A stretch of DNA of 64,000 bases. Origin: Epiperipatus broadwayi. Its lineage: Eukaryota > Onychophora > Udeonychophora > Euonychophora > Peripatidae. This document shows, piece after piece, positions 12,733-25,440 of the stretch. A model generated the notes under the pieces. It was not told the origin of the DNA. It ran no database searches and saw only the letters and a list, made by a program, of their open reading frames with translations. Both the position numbers and the translations under genes were made by a program. The stretch spans positions 21,888,901-21,952,900 of the forward strand of contig JAQFVV010000001.1 of assembly GCA_028023455.1 (NCBI GenBank), given 5' to 3'. Each line of letters begins with the position of its first letter. The stretch's first letter is position 1.

Positions 12733-13227
12733 TTTGTAATTCAATAAATAGAGATGGTCCACTATACAGAAAATATTAAACAATTGTAACTATTTTACAG
12801 ATTAGCATTGCTCTTGATAAGGCCAGTCATATTCATACCACAAAGATAGGTAAGTGGGAAAATGAACATTTTCATTAATTAATATGCAAGTTTGTAAATT
12901 TAAATATACCACAATTTCAATCCTCTTGACATTAAAGTGGTTTGCACCGAACATAATTATTGAAAGAGAAAATACGGAAGTGCTGTTTATCACAAACAAC
13001 ATCCACACAATAAATAACAGAGTTTTGTGTTTTACAATATCATGTAAATAGTATATTTAAATTTAAAAACTTGCATATTAATTAATCTAAATGTTCATTC
13101 TCCCATTTACTTCCTTTTGTGCTATGAATATAACCAGCCTGATCAAAAGCAGTGCTAAACTATAAAATAGTTACAAGTGTTTAATCTTTCCTGTATAGTG
13201 GGCCCTCCCTATTTATGGAATTACAAA
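12733..13227. mobile_element. MITE-like element with about 175-bp imperfect inverted repeats
   Basis: The left arm (12,733 to about 12,910) and right arm (about 13,050 to 13,227) are reverse complements with scattered mismatches, and both outer ends read TTTGTAATTC. The middle has no transposase. A 68-codon minus-strand frame inside (12,802-13,008) is probably fortuitous. The element sits between the gag remnant and the right-hand LTR and is likely a later insertion. I cannot define a target duplication. Confidence 0.6.
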
Positions 13228-13837
13228 TCTTAATTGACATTTTTATTATATATGTATATATTGGATATACAAAGCTTCATGTTTAAGAGTGCCAAAAAAT
13301 AAGGCTATCTCACATTGCTTAACACATTGGATGCCAAATGAAATACTGTTATCTCAGGTAAATTGCATTATTCATGCCATACTTGAGTCACTAAATGAAA
13401 CTGGCTTTTCTCAGATTTAAACAGTGATAAATAAATATATTCAAACCTGTGCTATTTTAAGGGGCAAAATGAAATGGGTTTACAGTTTGGTTCTTCTTTT
13501 CAAACAAATAATTCTTCATCAAAATATAAGAGGAGGTAAACCCTAGTGTGAATCGCTGTCAGGAATAACAATTTTTTAAAAAAATTAATATCCTAACTAT
13601 TCAGCTGAGTATTCAGCCATATTTCATAACTATCATTCCCACAAAATATGTCTAAATACAGAGAGGATATATCCCTTGTCATTATAGATATTTATTATTA
13701 AAAGAAACCTGCCATACTGCAGATTAGAGTGGCATCTATAAAAAAATACATATATCAGTTAGATTCAAATACATCCGAGATGCTTAGATGTTATATTATT
13801 CATTTATCCATTACCTGTTCAAAATAAAACAAGGTAA

Positions 13838-13858
13838 TGTGTGTGTGTGTGTGTGTGT
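13838..13858. repeat. (TG)n microsatellite
   Basis: About ten TG units interrupt the LTR-like repeat B and are absent from the equivalent place in repeat A. Confidence 0.9.
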
Positions 13859-14102
13859 TAGCTAGGTGTACTTAGGTTTGGAATGAGAGAGAAAAATGGA
13901 CAATTACAATGATATAAAATAAAATGGTAAAAAATTTATTTACAATATTTACACTTAATGTAATATTTAGGGATAAATCCAATGCATAAAAAAATATATG
14001 TATACATATACATTTACTTGAGTATGTAACCATATTGGAGATAATTCATTTAATTAGCTTGCATTTAACTTATGAGCTCAAATATGTTTAATACAATATG
14101 AA

Positions 14103-14104
14103 GC

Positions 14105-14176
<72 letters not shown>
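14103..14176. repeat. (TTA)n trinucleotide microsatellite
   Basis: About 24 uninterrupted TTA units. The matching position in repeat A (near 9,125) has only two or three units, so the array expanded after the two copies separated. Confidence 0.95.
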
Positions 14177-14177
<1 letters not shown>

Positions 14178-15109
14178 TAATTATAAAAATATAAATATAG
14201 ATTTAAAAAATATCAATTAATCGATATTAAAATTATAAAAAAATATTATCGATTATTGATTGAACAAGAAATCAATTTTGCATTATATTTGCTTTAACTT
14301 TCGCAAAGGAAAAAAAATATTTTAAAGATTTAAAAAATTTTAATACCTATTTTAAAAAAAGATAAACTTGTTAAAATTTATTAGCTGCATATTAATATTA
14401 ACTTTAATATTTGTAATCAATCTTCTTATTATTATTTATTTTATTAAAGGCCTTTTAATTTAAATAAAATTTCTCTTACCATAGGATAGGTTTTAATTTA
14501 ATACTTCATTAATTCTAGATTCAAATATTTTTTAAACGTAAAATTGATCCATAAAATAGTTGCTTTACTTGATATATTTTGATGAATTGTTCTCCAGATG
14601 ACATGTTCATGAATAGATAAAAAAGAAGTTATGTGAAGATAATAATTATTTATCCTCCATAACTAATAGAGGTAGCAGGAGACAGTTCTGAAATTGGAAT
14701 TTGGAAGAAGACTACATAATTTCAGCTTTTTTGTTCATGATAATGAGATTTTCAGCTATTGTGAAGTTTTTTTATCTTAGCTGACTTTTTAATCTTCACA
14801 AATTCCCTCTATTGTTCAAAACAGCATAATTTTATAAGGCTGTTAAACAGTTATTTGCAGTTGAAAATGATTCAGTAGTCCTTCCCAATGAGGATATTAT
14901 AGTTCTGTTAAAATGAAAACTTTCTTGCTAAAAGTTTTTTTTTTCTTTATACATATATACCACACACAAATGCTAATAGCAAGCATCCAATTTTTTTCAG
15001 TAAAATGCTTAGATTTTTTTTTTAATTATTATAAAAATCTATAAATATTTATAGTGGTAAAAAGAAAATAAATGCAATATGATATACTTAATACATGTAG
15101 AATATTTCA

Positions 15110-15620
15110 TGGCAGCTCTAATCCATAAGTACCAAATTTTCATATTATCCCAAAATTTATATTACATTCATAAAAACGAAAAATATTTTAAAAAACATAT
15201 AAATATTAGATGCTAAAGTAATAAAATTCTAGAAAAATTAATAGGTAATTATAAAATAAGAAATAATATAAAATACAAAAATGGAATCTTATATAAAATT
15301 GTAACCATTGCAGTATGATTTATCATGTTCATATAAGGAAACAGATGTAAGAGCTAAAGAACATACCAATGTAATTAAAAAGGGGATATTAAATCTGTTT
15401 TATACATTCACTACTTAATATATGGGCATAAAATAGTTGCTACAAAAAATATTAAACCTTTAAATTAAAGATCAAAAAAAAAAGTCAACTATATGAAACA
15501 TATTATATTAAGCATAACTTAAATAACTGTATTAATATTTATAAAACTTTAAAAAATTTAGTTAATAATTGGAAAATTGAAAATGAATGGAAATTTATAG
15601 AATAAAGTAATGTATACAAA
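15110..15620. repeat. Repeat X, inverted copy of 6,890-7,340
   Basis: This aligns with the reverse complement of 6,890-7,340. Its place outside repeat B mirrors repeat X outside the inverted LTR fragment, suggesting an inverted duplication of a larger block. Confidence 0.5.
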
Positions 15621-18480
15621 ATTATATAGGGTCCAAATATATATTTTTATTCCGTATGCTGTTCTGTTGTAATAAATTCTTTCAACTTTTATTGAATGTC
15701 TCTGATACTTCTATTTATTATAACTTATATTATTTAAATATTTAATAGGTATTAAAAAATGTTAGTACTTCCATAAAAAACTAGTGTGGAAATATATAGA
15801 CAGTAAAAAAAGACAATAATTTTGAGGAATAAGTTTTTTAAAAAAATGGAAACATAACTGTTAATTATAAAAACGACAGAGAGAAATAAACTTTAGGATT
15901 GAGAATTAGTTTATGTGCTTTCATAAAGTTCATTTAATCTAAACACAGCTTGGATTAGAAAAGAAATATACGGAAATGGAATTACATCATAGAAGCCATA
16001 TTTTCTCAAGTTGCAACTGCCAAAGTAAAGTTATATTTACATTTCAAAACAAAATTTATTATCTAACTACTGAAGAAAAACATTTTAAAAAAAAAACATT
16101 TTCATGACGGAATATACTAAGCACAAGATAAATCTGTTTGGACTTTAAAGGCAGTCAATTTTAGAATGACTTATAAATCTGACTTTTAAAACAAATAAAT
16201 ATGTTTATTTTATTTTTACATTAAATTGTCAATTTATTGATTTTTTGATATGTTAAGGATAATATTATTTGAACATTATTTATTATAAACAAGAGTGGTC
16301 ACGTACATATGTGATGTACAGACAAATATCACTAATTCTATAAATAAACACATATTTAAAGTTGTTAGCTGTGTGTGTTAATGATTCCGTGCATGTATTT
16401 AAATTGAATAAATAAAAAGGTTTTATATTTATTTCCGAAATAAATTTATAAAACATTTTGAAATGATAATAAAAGAGAATTTTTTTATATATATTTAAAA
16501 AGAATACTTTATATTTTGCTCAATTTTATTAAAATGGTTTCATGTACTAAAATGAGTATTAGCTATTATCTGATTATTAATTATATTTCTTATACACAGG
16601 TTTAGATGTAAATAATTGCCTACGTATCAATCATCATTAAATTTTGATTATTTGCCTATATGAGTATTGTGATTTTCCTATGCTGCTGTAACTAAAATAT
16701 ATAATGGAAAAGATAGAAAGTAGTTGGTTGGAGCTTTATATGACTAATATAAAGAGTAGAAAAGGAAAAGCTATGATTTTAATGACTGTAATGATGGTAA
16801 AATAATCAACATATTCACTTACAATACAATTCTAAATGCAGATAAGTATTACAAAACTACATAAATGAGTTACTTATTTATCATTATTATAAAAAAGCAC
16901 ACACATTCATAGTAATTATTCTTGGATATATATTTGCTTATACATATATATGTTTGCCTTTTTCCTTTGTAAACACACACATTTAACATTGGCATTATAC
17001 CATACCACATACATTTTTTTTATAATATATATAAACAGAAGGGGAAAAACCAGTGTTAAATAGTTATTTGAAGATAAATTGTGAAAACTAAATAAACATC
17101 CTTTTAATGAATATATATTTATTAAATAGGTATTCATTTAAAACAATTAGTAATGTTTGTTTTAATTATATTAATTTTTAATATAAAGTTTAAAATTTTT
17201 TAATGTAATGAATATCATTTAGATTTAATTTATTCAATTAAAAACATAATAATCGAGTAGTTTGTTGTTCTACTGCAGAGTTCATAAAAAGTTTAAGATA
17301 ATTCTTGGATCTTGAGAGTGGGCCACTTTTCCACTGCAGAAACAGAGTCCTTATTCAATTGATGCCAAATGTATTTAGTTAACTATGGAAAATTATATAT
17401 ACATGTGTATATATTTATGTATATATATTGATTAAAAAAAGTTTACTGAAAATTATTTTATCTTTTATTGTACAATAAATCAGATCTCGATATATAAATT
17501 TTTATCTTCAATAGAAATGGATTTCTATTGCAAACAAGGGTATGTGCAACTAGAGTGAAATATTTCTAAACCTACTATACCTAAAATGAGTGGTTTTATC
17601 TAGAAACCAGTCCTGTAATTAAACCTTTCATTTTATATGTTTTAGCACTTCACAAAATATTAAATTCAGGGAAATTATTTTTTCCCAACGTATTACATTT
17701 ATAACTTCATAAGCCATCACAGTTTTGTAATCTTATTTATGGGCTAGTAAATGATAATCATTAATATTTTGTCTAAAGCAGATATCAAACATGTGCATGC
17801 AATAAGATTATATTTAATTCAAATTATATATATATAATGTATTTAAAATTATTTATCAAATTAGTAAGTATTACTTGTATTTAAAATATTACAATTTAAA
17901 TTATAGTGGCTTGAATGAAACAGGAACAATAATGTAATATACAAAAACAAATCCATTTAAAATATTGTGTGGCAAATAGAAATGTTTAGTCATGCTATGC
18001 AGAATAGATTATTTGCTTATATAAACTTTTCAGAATTCAAACTGATCTTTTTTTAATTTTTTAAAAATGTAAAAAATCACATGACTCTATCGTGATTTCA
18101 ACTCAATCATTGCTGTTTCAGCAGTTATAACACCTACTGTAAGGTTTATTAAGTAATAGATGCCAGAAAAAATGACAAGAAAAACATTTAAAATATAACA
18201 TGATTAATCCATATAATTTGACTTATCAGAAGATGGAATAACACTCACGATTTCTGAATAACAGTTAATATATTTCAAAAACCATATTTCAGTTAGATTT
18301 AATTTACTAATAACAGTCACAGGTAAACATCATAAATCCAAAATTTTTAATTTCAAAGGTGTTTTGGTTACTTTAATTTTAAGACTTCAAGAATACATCT
18401 TTTAATCCCTCATCATAAATCCAAATTCTATCAAGATTAAAAAAACAACAGACAACTGAGTGCAGTTAGATTTATTAATT
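15621..18480. other. AT-rich intergenic DNA
   Basis: I see no gene, RNA or repeat structure beyond short A/T runs. The short open frame at 16,916-17,137 on the minus strand has no recognisable features. Confidence 0.55.
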
Positions 18481-18493
18481 TTAAGAATTTATT

Positions 18494-18571
18494 GGTACTG
18501 GTGAAGATAGTGTACTGCCACTGCTAGAGATGTCATTTCTGCTTAAACACGCAGAAATCTCCACCAGTACC
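18494..18571. repeat. Small hairpin element
   Basis: GGTACTGGTGAAGAT at the left and ATCTCCACCAGTACC at the right are near-perfect reverse complements around a short loop. It is followed by a T run and then by a relatively GC-rich tail (18,640-18,730) that may belong to the same repeat. Confidence 0.6.
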
Positions 18572-19377
18572 GATTTTTTTTTTTTTGATAATTTGTTTGC
18601 AAATGTACATTAAAAAAAAAACTAATTTATTTATTGTAGCGTAAGCATGTGTTTTAAAGACCTACAGAGGTCCCTAGTGACGATTTTTTCAGACACTCAT
18701 TGCTAAGGTTTACAGCCTTGTTAAAACTATTAATTTATTTATTGTAAAAGATTGAATATCATCTTTTGAAATGTATTTGGACAATAAAATTTTTGAATAA
18801 TAGATATTTGGATTAATACTATTTTATCCCTAGTTGTCATCATAAAGATATACAAGTATTTAAAATTGTTTGAATAATGCTAAATTCTAAGACATTTTTT
18901 ACATATTAATTTGAAAGATTAAATCAAATATATAAAATTTGTAACAGTGCATTACTTTTTTAAAAAAATTTAAAAAAAATGTATTAGTGTAAAATGCAAA
19001 TAGCAAATAAGTATTGTTTATTTTATGTAAAAAAAAAAAAAAATAGCAATCCACATTTACAAATTTATCTTAACAAAATGTATATATTTAATGAAATTAC
19101 ATAATGGTTATATTCAAACAATATTTGGTAATTTATTTAATAAATATTTGAAAATATCAGCATTTTGTCTCATATTTATTTCCTGTAGCAACAACTTCCA
19201 TAAAGTTATTAATTTATTTTTATCTCAATATTCTAAATGGATTAATTGATCAACATTTTGTGCATATAATAATTTTTTCAGCATTTAAATAATAGGGATT
19301 AGGAACTACCAGTAACAAAAATAGTTAATTTCTAATGTGAAAAACTTGCATTATGATCAAAAAAATTGTACCAACAC

Positions 19378-19588
19378 TTAAACCAATAAACATCACATGA
19401 TCACTATTTCTTATGCTTGCTCACTGTTATTAAAATAGGCAAAACTCTCTATGCATATTACCATTCAGTGCAAGCCTGTGGATATTGGATGAGTAGGCAC
19501 TAGATGGGGATTTTATGCACAAGCCTTCTGGCATCCATTGATTACTATGTCTTGCACTGAGTGGCAATACGTATAGAGAGTTTTGCCT
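19378..19588. mobile_element. Fold-back repeat, copy 1 of the 19.4/60.9-kb family
   Basis: Segments 19,437-19,475 and 19,550-19,588 are inverted repeats (GGCAAAACTCTCTAT outward). The left flank from 19,378 and the whole fold-back recur, inverted, at 60,934-61,135. This copy lacks the CACTGACGAAGG...GAAAC segment present in the other copy. There is no coding content, so it is a non-autonomous repeat. Confidence 0.65.
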
Positions 19589-19699
19589 GTTGTATCAACA
19601 TTACAAATACATTCAAAAAATAAATTTATTATTCCTTTAATGTATTACACATTTGCATTGAAGTCATTAATTTGATATTGCATTAAAAGTTAATTGATA

Positions 19700-22450
19700 G
19701 TTTATCCTGCTTAAACTGAATGTCTTTACATCTTTGTCAAGGATTCTTAAACCTGTTCTGAAACATTAAGTTCAATAACACAGGATAATCTTTTATTTCT
19801 CAGTAGGTGCCAAAAACTGATATAATTTATTATCATTGTTGGATTTATTTTACCTTTTATCATTGACAAAGGTTTCAGAAAATTTATTAACTGTTGATTA
19901 CATGGTATAGATTTTTTAATATTGGACAATCTAATGGATCACCATCAAATTGTCTTTTCTGGAATAATAAATAGTTCCAGAGAAACTTCTGGGATTGTTA
20001 ACAGTTATAAACAATTCATATAAATGATAAGCTTTGTTTATTTCTAGAATAGATTTTTTCTTTAAAAAAAACTGCAATAATTATGGTCTTCAAATTTCAA
20101 TTCTCCTACATTATAGTCAGGAAAATTGTATTCATAGTTTACAATCATTTTATTCATCTTTCTTAGTTTTTTTTTACATTTAACAGTGCTGTTTTTAACA
20201 TTTTCTGAAATAAATCTTTTTTTTTGGGAAAACTAGATCTTTCCTAATTGTAATTTTCTAATGTATTCTATTCTTAGCTATAATCTTTATAATATTAGTC
20301 AAATCTGCCTATGTCTTTAAAATCTTACTCAATCTCACCTTAAAATACTTTTAGGAAATATATTAAACTTTCTTTATTTCATATGACCAATCCAATGAAA
20401 ATCAACTTTATAACAGCATATAAATTGGAATTATTTCTTACCATCATATTTTCAGATATTTTCAAAATTATCTTTACATTGATATTACATTTATGTCATT
20501 ATTGTTATATATTTGACAAGTAATTTAGTTGGAATAGTTATATCATTATGATGGCATATCTAACTTTTAACAGGTTATACATATTTTTTCAACATTAAAA
20601 TTATTTTTTCTACCTGAAAAAATATATAAATGATTCATATTCTCAATCTGATAACAACTAAGCCAAAAGTTGAAGACTTTTTCCCATTAATTGCCTAAAA
20701 ATATTCAATTTTTATAAGTTACATTAAAGCCATTAATAATATTTTGCAGATCATTTTATGAAATAGCAAAAATAATGTAATCATAAACATATTGTATGTT
20801 TAAAAAAGTCAAGACAAGTAAGTTTTTATTTATTCACATTAAAAATCACTGCCATAATAATAGTAAATATTGGAGCTAGTATACATCCCTATTTAATTCT
20901 AATATTCATTTGAAATGCATCAATTGCCACCGTTAATAAATAATACTTCAAAAAAAAAAAAAATTCATTTCTTCTTTATACTTTTTATAATGCTTATACT
21001 CAATTATCTGATCATTTTGAATATCTAGCAATCTTTTTTAGAGTTGTAAAATACAATGCCAATTCCTTATTTCTTGTTTGCATAAATATACAATAATTTT
21101 AATACTTTTATACATACATGTTTAATATATATTATTTTTAAAAATATTTAAAATGATTTAATATATAGTGCATATTTATATATTTACAGTATATGTATTT
21201 AGATATATACATATTGTATAATTTTATAATTAGTTTTTATTCACTGATTTGTCATGTTAAATATCATAATATATAAACAAGACATAATAATAAATATAAA
21301 CAAAAAAATAATATAATGTAATTCTATTTTACAGTTATGAAGAAAATTACTAGATTGGTTGAAACTATTAGATAACTGAACTGATTAGAAGCATCATGAA
21401 ACATGCAACTAAAAAATGGCTTTTTTAGAAATTTTTTTATAATTAATATAAGCAATGCAAAAAGAATGAAAGAGTATTTAACTTCTTGGAAAAAAGATTG
21501 CTTCTTGTTACCCTACCATATAATTGCTGTATCATATTAATAAACTTCCATTAACATTATGAAAAAACCTTCTCAATTAACTGAATTTGATGTCTTAATC
21601 AAATTAATAAAAGCAACATATAAATTACACCTTTTTCGCAATACTTTTTTCTTGCATTTGTCTTACAATATAAGCCATAAGTATAGTACTTGATTCTCTA
21701 AAACTACAAATCTATTTAATAAATTCCTTAAAAAAACATTTGCTGTAGTGGTTAGCATTGATATTCATAATAATTATTGCAGTCTCTTCTATCCCACTTA
21801 TTTTTTACAAATTAGAATGACATAAAAACGAAGTTCATTTTGCACAGCTTTAGGTATCCATATATTACCAAAGAATTTTCAGTAATTTTGAAGCTAGTAA
21901 AGGAAGTTTGTTTTGATTGCTTCAGAGTTTACCTTAATTTTAGACAGTTTAAAATCTAATATTGTAACAAATGTTTATTTTTTTCTAATTCTCATTTTTA
22001 AAAATATAAGAACTCTATTACATTACATTGTTTTAATAAGTTTATCATTTTTCTTCCAACTTAGTACATTTACTCTTTGATAGTTCAAGTAGAAATGGCT
22101 AACTTATATATGATAAATTCATTAGTTGAAATAATATTTAACAAAACTAGTATTTCATTTTTTAAGTTTATTATATAAAGCCATTTAAGCAATTAACTAT
22201 AATAATGCTCTCTTCTTTTATTTATTTATTTTTTCAAAATGGTTAATTTCCATTATCAATCAAGTTAGAATTTTTACTCTTTCTCATCAAATCTTTTGAA
22301 TTTTTTATTTGTATTTTATAAATTAAATTTATTTTTTTAGTAGCCTTTCAGAATCTTCTGAATTTGTTATTCACTAAATTAACCCCAAATTGTTTTATTA
22401 AGTAATAGAGTGGCAGTGTCTGGAGTCTGTCCCTATTATTTTAGGTATTT
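19700..22450 (-). pseudogene. Decayed LINE (non-LTR retrotransposon) reverse transcriptase, minus strand
   Basis: Non-LTR retrotransposons encode an endonuclease-reverse transcriptase that copies RNA at a nicked target. Read right to left, broken frames give DLYVAFINLIKTSNSVN (about 21,630 to 21,575; the family has an AFVDLTKAFDTVN-like block), then GCILAPIF after a stop (about 20,890; the QGC(V/I)LAP block), then QYVYDYIIFAIS (about 20,795; the QYADD catalytic block with both catalytic aspartates disturbed). A C-terminal RWLGHV-like stretch follows near 20,400. The order is correct for one element. Stops and frameshifts occur every few dozen codons, so it is long dead. The exact clade cannot be set by eye. 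Confidence 0.65.
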
Positions 22451-22734
22451 AGGTTTTTAAAAACTTCCAAGCAATAAAACTTTTTTTCCTAAACTTAAGT
22501 TTTCAACATTCAAGGCATTATGGGATGCCCATCATCATAATAGTAGTAGTAGTACTGGAGAAAGAGGTGCTACAGAGATTATCCAATATTTAATTAAAAA
22601 ACCCAATTAATAAAATCTTTTCAAATTCATTTAGATTGATCATCTTTTCAACATATTTCATTTGATTATGTATTATAAGTATATATTTGTATTTTTTTCC
22701 TTTACTTTCTTTGCATTTCTTCATATATTCATAT

Positions 22735-22991
22735 ATATTGCTTATAATAACTTTTTTCATATACACTTTAATGCAAAAAAAAAAATTCAATAAAACTTGT
22801 TTATTTTCCTGAAAGTTTCGACTGTCCAGCAGTCTTCATCAGAGCTTTTCTTTTTTCAAAAGCAGAGGAAAATTTGAGAAAGCTCTGATGAAGACTTCTG
22901 GACAGTCGAAACTGTCAGGAAAATAAAAAAGTTTTATTAAAAAAAATGTTTGCATTAAAGTGTATATAAAAGAAGTTATTATAAGCAATAT
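22735..22991. repeat. Inverted repeat carrying two hammerhead-like cores
   Basis: Arms of about 105 bp (22,735 to 22,838 and 22,885 to 22,991) are near reverse complements around a 45-bp centre. The plus strand carries CTGATGA at 22,885-22,891 and GAAAC at 22,908-22,912, separated by a segment able to form a GACT/AGTC stem. The minus strand of the left arm carries the same core (22,842 to 22,815) with a 5-bp GACTG/CAGTC stem. Both cores end in a T[GT]TC that would occupy the cleavage-site position. The flanking stem I is weak. Confidence 0.6.
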
Positions 22992-25440
22992 TATGTATTA
23001 TACATATTTATTTTATTTTGTTTATATATGGGCTAATCATTTTGTAAGTTATAAATTTTCTATAAATATTATCAATGGTTTTTAAGTAATAATAATAAAA
23101 TCAATAATAATATGTAAAAAAAAATTCAACTACTTTAACTAATTCCAATATTTCAGCAAGTACTAAATACTAAATAAAGCTAAAATCCTAACACATATTT
23201 AAAATATTCAGAATTTCAAGAAATACAAAAAAAAGTTATGACTGGCTAAAATAATTTCAAACCATTAAATTACTTTCTTATAACATAAAAATGAAACAAT
23301 TACAGAATTATCAGACAGCTAACTAATATGAAATAAAAGATGAACAAAGTGACCAATTATAACAGGAATTGTGAGTGTGACTATTGGATTTGTTGGCTCA
23401 TACAACGTCACATTTAATATGATAAATACTTATACATAACAAATCAGACATGTAGATGCTGATCTGTCATACATGAGTGAATTTTTATCTCATATTTTAT
23501 TTTTGGAAAAACGTTTCACTGATTCCAAAAATAGATAATATAAATAGTCCAAAGACACCAAGTGGCACTGTCAACTACATCCACAGTAAATGTTCTGCTT
23601 ATTGGCCTTCATTAGTGAGAAATACTAGACTGTCTATATATTTTCAACTAATTGTTTGAAAGTTGTAAATATTATAAGATTTTGAACCCAAACCAATAGA
23701 AAATATATACTTTATAACATCAGTTATCTATAAACTGTAAGTATATTTTATATTTAACAAGAAAATATATTAATCTAAATTCTCAATAAAAAATGGCTTC
23801 TGGGTATGTATGTTCAATAGAATAATTCTCACTAATGAAGACTAGTTATCAAGAGTATTAGTTGAGGATTTTAGTAACACTATCACCTGGTGTTCATTGA
23901 TTACTCAAACTTATGATAAATTAGCTTTTAAATAAATTAATAGAGTTGATTACTGCTTTTAATACAGATATTAAATGTAAATTAGAAGAGTAATGTGATA
24001 CTTTTGCTTAATGATTCTTTTTGTCAACAACAAATGTTAGAATTATGACTGCATTTGCATAATTTTGTAAAAACTCTGTATGATGGAACTGCAGAAAAAA
24101 ATTTTCTAAGGTCATATATCTTCAGGTCAAAAGAGCAAATAATTTATAATTAGTAGACAGATGGATAATAAATATCACAAATATATAGGCATATAGTTAG
24201 GTAATCTTATATATATATATATCCATCTAACATATTTTAGATTATTTGTAAACAAAAATAATTCTAAATTTCATCAGCAATAATAAAATCCTTATTTCAA
24301 GACAAATTATTTTTTGGAGGTTACTCTATTTAAAGAGGATTTGTTGACATTACATTTTAAATATTTCTTCTTTTGATCATTAAGCTAAACTACCAAAGCA
24401 ATTCAGTCTGCCATTATGTTTTATTTATAATGTTTAACAAAGTATGGATTTAATGCATAGATTAACAAATGAAAAATTAATCAAATACATGAAGAGACTC
24501 ATTTAAAAAAAAAAATTAATATATTTTACATTCAATACTTTTTAAATTATTAATACTTGTTTCAAAATGTTTATTTTTATTATGATTCATTAACTATTTT
24601 CTTCAAAATACATTTTTAAATATATATGTATAAAAAGGACAATATTTTATTTAAATATCTTACATTATCTTATTCAAGTTGAAGGAAAATACAAATGAGA
24701 AACTGACTAACAAAGCACTTTTCTGACATGGCATCCAAATATAAAGTACCATAAAAGAAAGTGAAGCTAATAATTATTGGATAATTAGACTGGTGATTTT
24801 ATAATTAGATGAATATTCATTTTATTCTTGTTGAAGTGGAATTAATGCACCATTTCTTGGAATTATTTTATTTATAGAAGAAAAACAATAAAATGTTAGT
24901 ATATTTCATTCAAATACAATGGGTAATAATTTGAAATCTGCTTAAAAATATAAGAAATATTGAGAATACTTATAATAATAGTTTTGTTATTTTCAAATTA
25001 CTATTTAATATCTCCCTATGTTTTATATATATTAACCTTCTTTCATTGGGAACAAATATCAGCAGGCATAATAAAATCTTGGAAGCAAATAAAATCTTTT
25101 TGTGAGCTGGATTAATCCCATTGATATGGTGTAAATTCCTCAATTAACACAATTCAATTACAATTTTAAGAATAAGAAAAAGTTAGATTTAATAAATATT
25201 AACAATTTCAAGCAAGCATAACATTTATAAAAAATACAAATATCTAGTGCTTTTTGGATCTAGATACAAAAATGAGAGAGAACATGATGGACCTATTAAA
25301 ACATATTCTCCCTATTATTACAAGTATTTAAAAGAAATCAAGGAGATGCTAACAATGATGTATCTGACACCAGACATTATTTAACATTGCTAATGATAAT
25401 AATAACCACTGTAATAGTACAATAAATTTTTTATTAACCA
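22992..25440. other. AT-rich intergenic DNA
   Basis: I see no gene. A 13-bp inverted repeat (CTTCATTAGTGAG at 23,608 and its inverse at 23,828) is the only structure I noted, and it is too short to call an element. Confidence 0.5.

Larger units (their letters stand above)
8455..14964 (-). mobile_element. Old LTR retrotransposon with broken gag, minus strand
   Basis: About 8,590-9,893 aligns as a direct repeat with about 13,480-14,964 at an estimated 80-85 percent. A gag remnant on the minus strand lies between them (about 11,150-12,000), nearer the upstream (right-hand) repeat, as expected. On the minus strand the right-hand repeat starts TGTGTGGTATAT, which resembles the LTR start of the element at 35,892. 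The left boundary near 8,455 is approximate. No pol is recognisable. Alternatively these may be separately inserted repeats, but order and orientation favour one element. Confidence 0.55.
13265..14964 (-). repeat. 5' LTR-like repeat B
   Basis: This is the partner of 8,590-9,893 and, inverted, of 7,835-8,495. The right edge (CATATATACCACA on the plus strand) is the inverse of a TGTGG...-type LTR start. The left edge near 13,265 is uncertain. It contains a (TG)n run near 13,840 and a (TTA)n run at 14,103-14,176. Confidence 0.55.

Noticed and set aside
14103-14176. CRISPR-like or structured repeat
   Set aside because: It is a plain TTA microsatellite with no spacers; nothing in the window resembles a CRISPR array.
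23608-23840. Possible small MITE with ends CTTCATTAGTGAG
   Set aside because: Only 13 bp are complementary and the sequence inside and outside does not match.
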